Source: CAYMST01 sp964393115 (GTDB lineage: Bacteria > Bacteroidota > Bacteroidia > Cytophagales > Cyclobacteriaceae). Taken from it: 16,800 nucleotides of DNA. The notes below the pieces were generated by a model. The model was not told the DNA's origin and ran no database searches. It saw nothing but the letters and a program-made list of their open reading frames with translations. Shown in pieces: positions 16,727 to 16,800 of this stretch. The position numbers were made by a program, and so were the translations under genes. How positions within the stretch are numbered: position 1 is the stretch's first letter; every line of letters begins with the position of its first letter. The stretch lies in NCBI GenBank assembly GCA_964393115.1, contig CAYMST010000090.1, positions 1 through 16,800 of the forward strand. The letters are read 5' to 3'.

Positions 16727-16800
16727 TTTCGGTGAAATTTTATATTTTTTTGATCAATACATCAAAGAAAGCCAAAAAAATGTAACTTTCCAATATTTAA

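Overview
The window looks like a chromosomal segment of a member of the Bacteroidota, probably a marine or environmental Cytophagales-type bacterium. This is inferred from four things: a type IX secretion (T9SS) type A C-terminal sorting domain on a giant surface protein, -7 boxes matching the Bacteroidota TAnnTTTG consensus, AT-rich sequence with little sign of Shine-Dalgarno sites, and several lipoprotein or secreted proteins typical of that phylum. No rRNA, tRNA, CRISPR array, transposase or integrase was seen. Nine of the ten genes lie on the minus strand.

Right to left (direction of transcription): 16726-9349 holds a probable surface-protein operon. Two paralogous exported beta-helix proteins (368 and about 360 aa) are followed 10 bp later by a giant protein of about 1674 aa. 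The giant protein carries a signal peptide, eight tandem repeats of about 76 aa (EYFxDxDPGxGxG...GFHNLFxRxKLEGGxWG), three LRR plus Ig-like modules, two carboxypeptidase-regulatory/SdrD-B-like segments and a T9SS sorting domain. A perfect 14-bp hairpin follows its stop codon. This cluster is the most unusual part of the window.

The middle, 9150-6800, holds a membrane O-acyltransferase (acyltransferase 3 family) and an SH3b-containing lipoprotein of unknown role. The lipoprotein is convergent with the only plus-strand gene (6180-6785), a small secreted protein with a coiled-coil tail. That gene is divergent, across only 42 bp containing a perfect 7-bp inverted repeat, from a two-gene unit: a TIGR01777/YfcH-type SDR epimerase and a LOG-family phosphoribohydrolase. 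The two-gene unit ends at a clear intrinsic terminator.

The left part, 4268-117, holds a lipoprotein-like GH23 lytic transglycosylase, then a 321-bp gene-free stretch, then uvrA (nucleotide excision repair), which ends just before a hairpin terminator. The left and middle genes are mostly envelope or housekeeping functions and do not form one pathway with the right-hand surface cluster.
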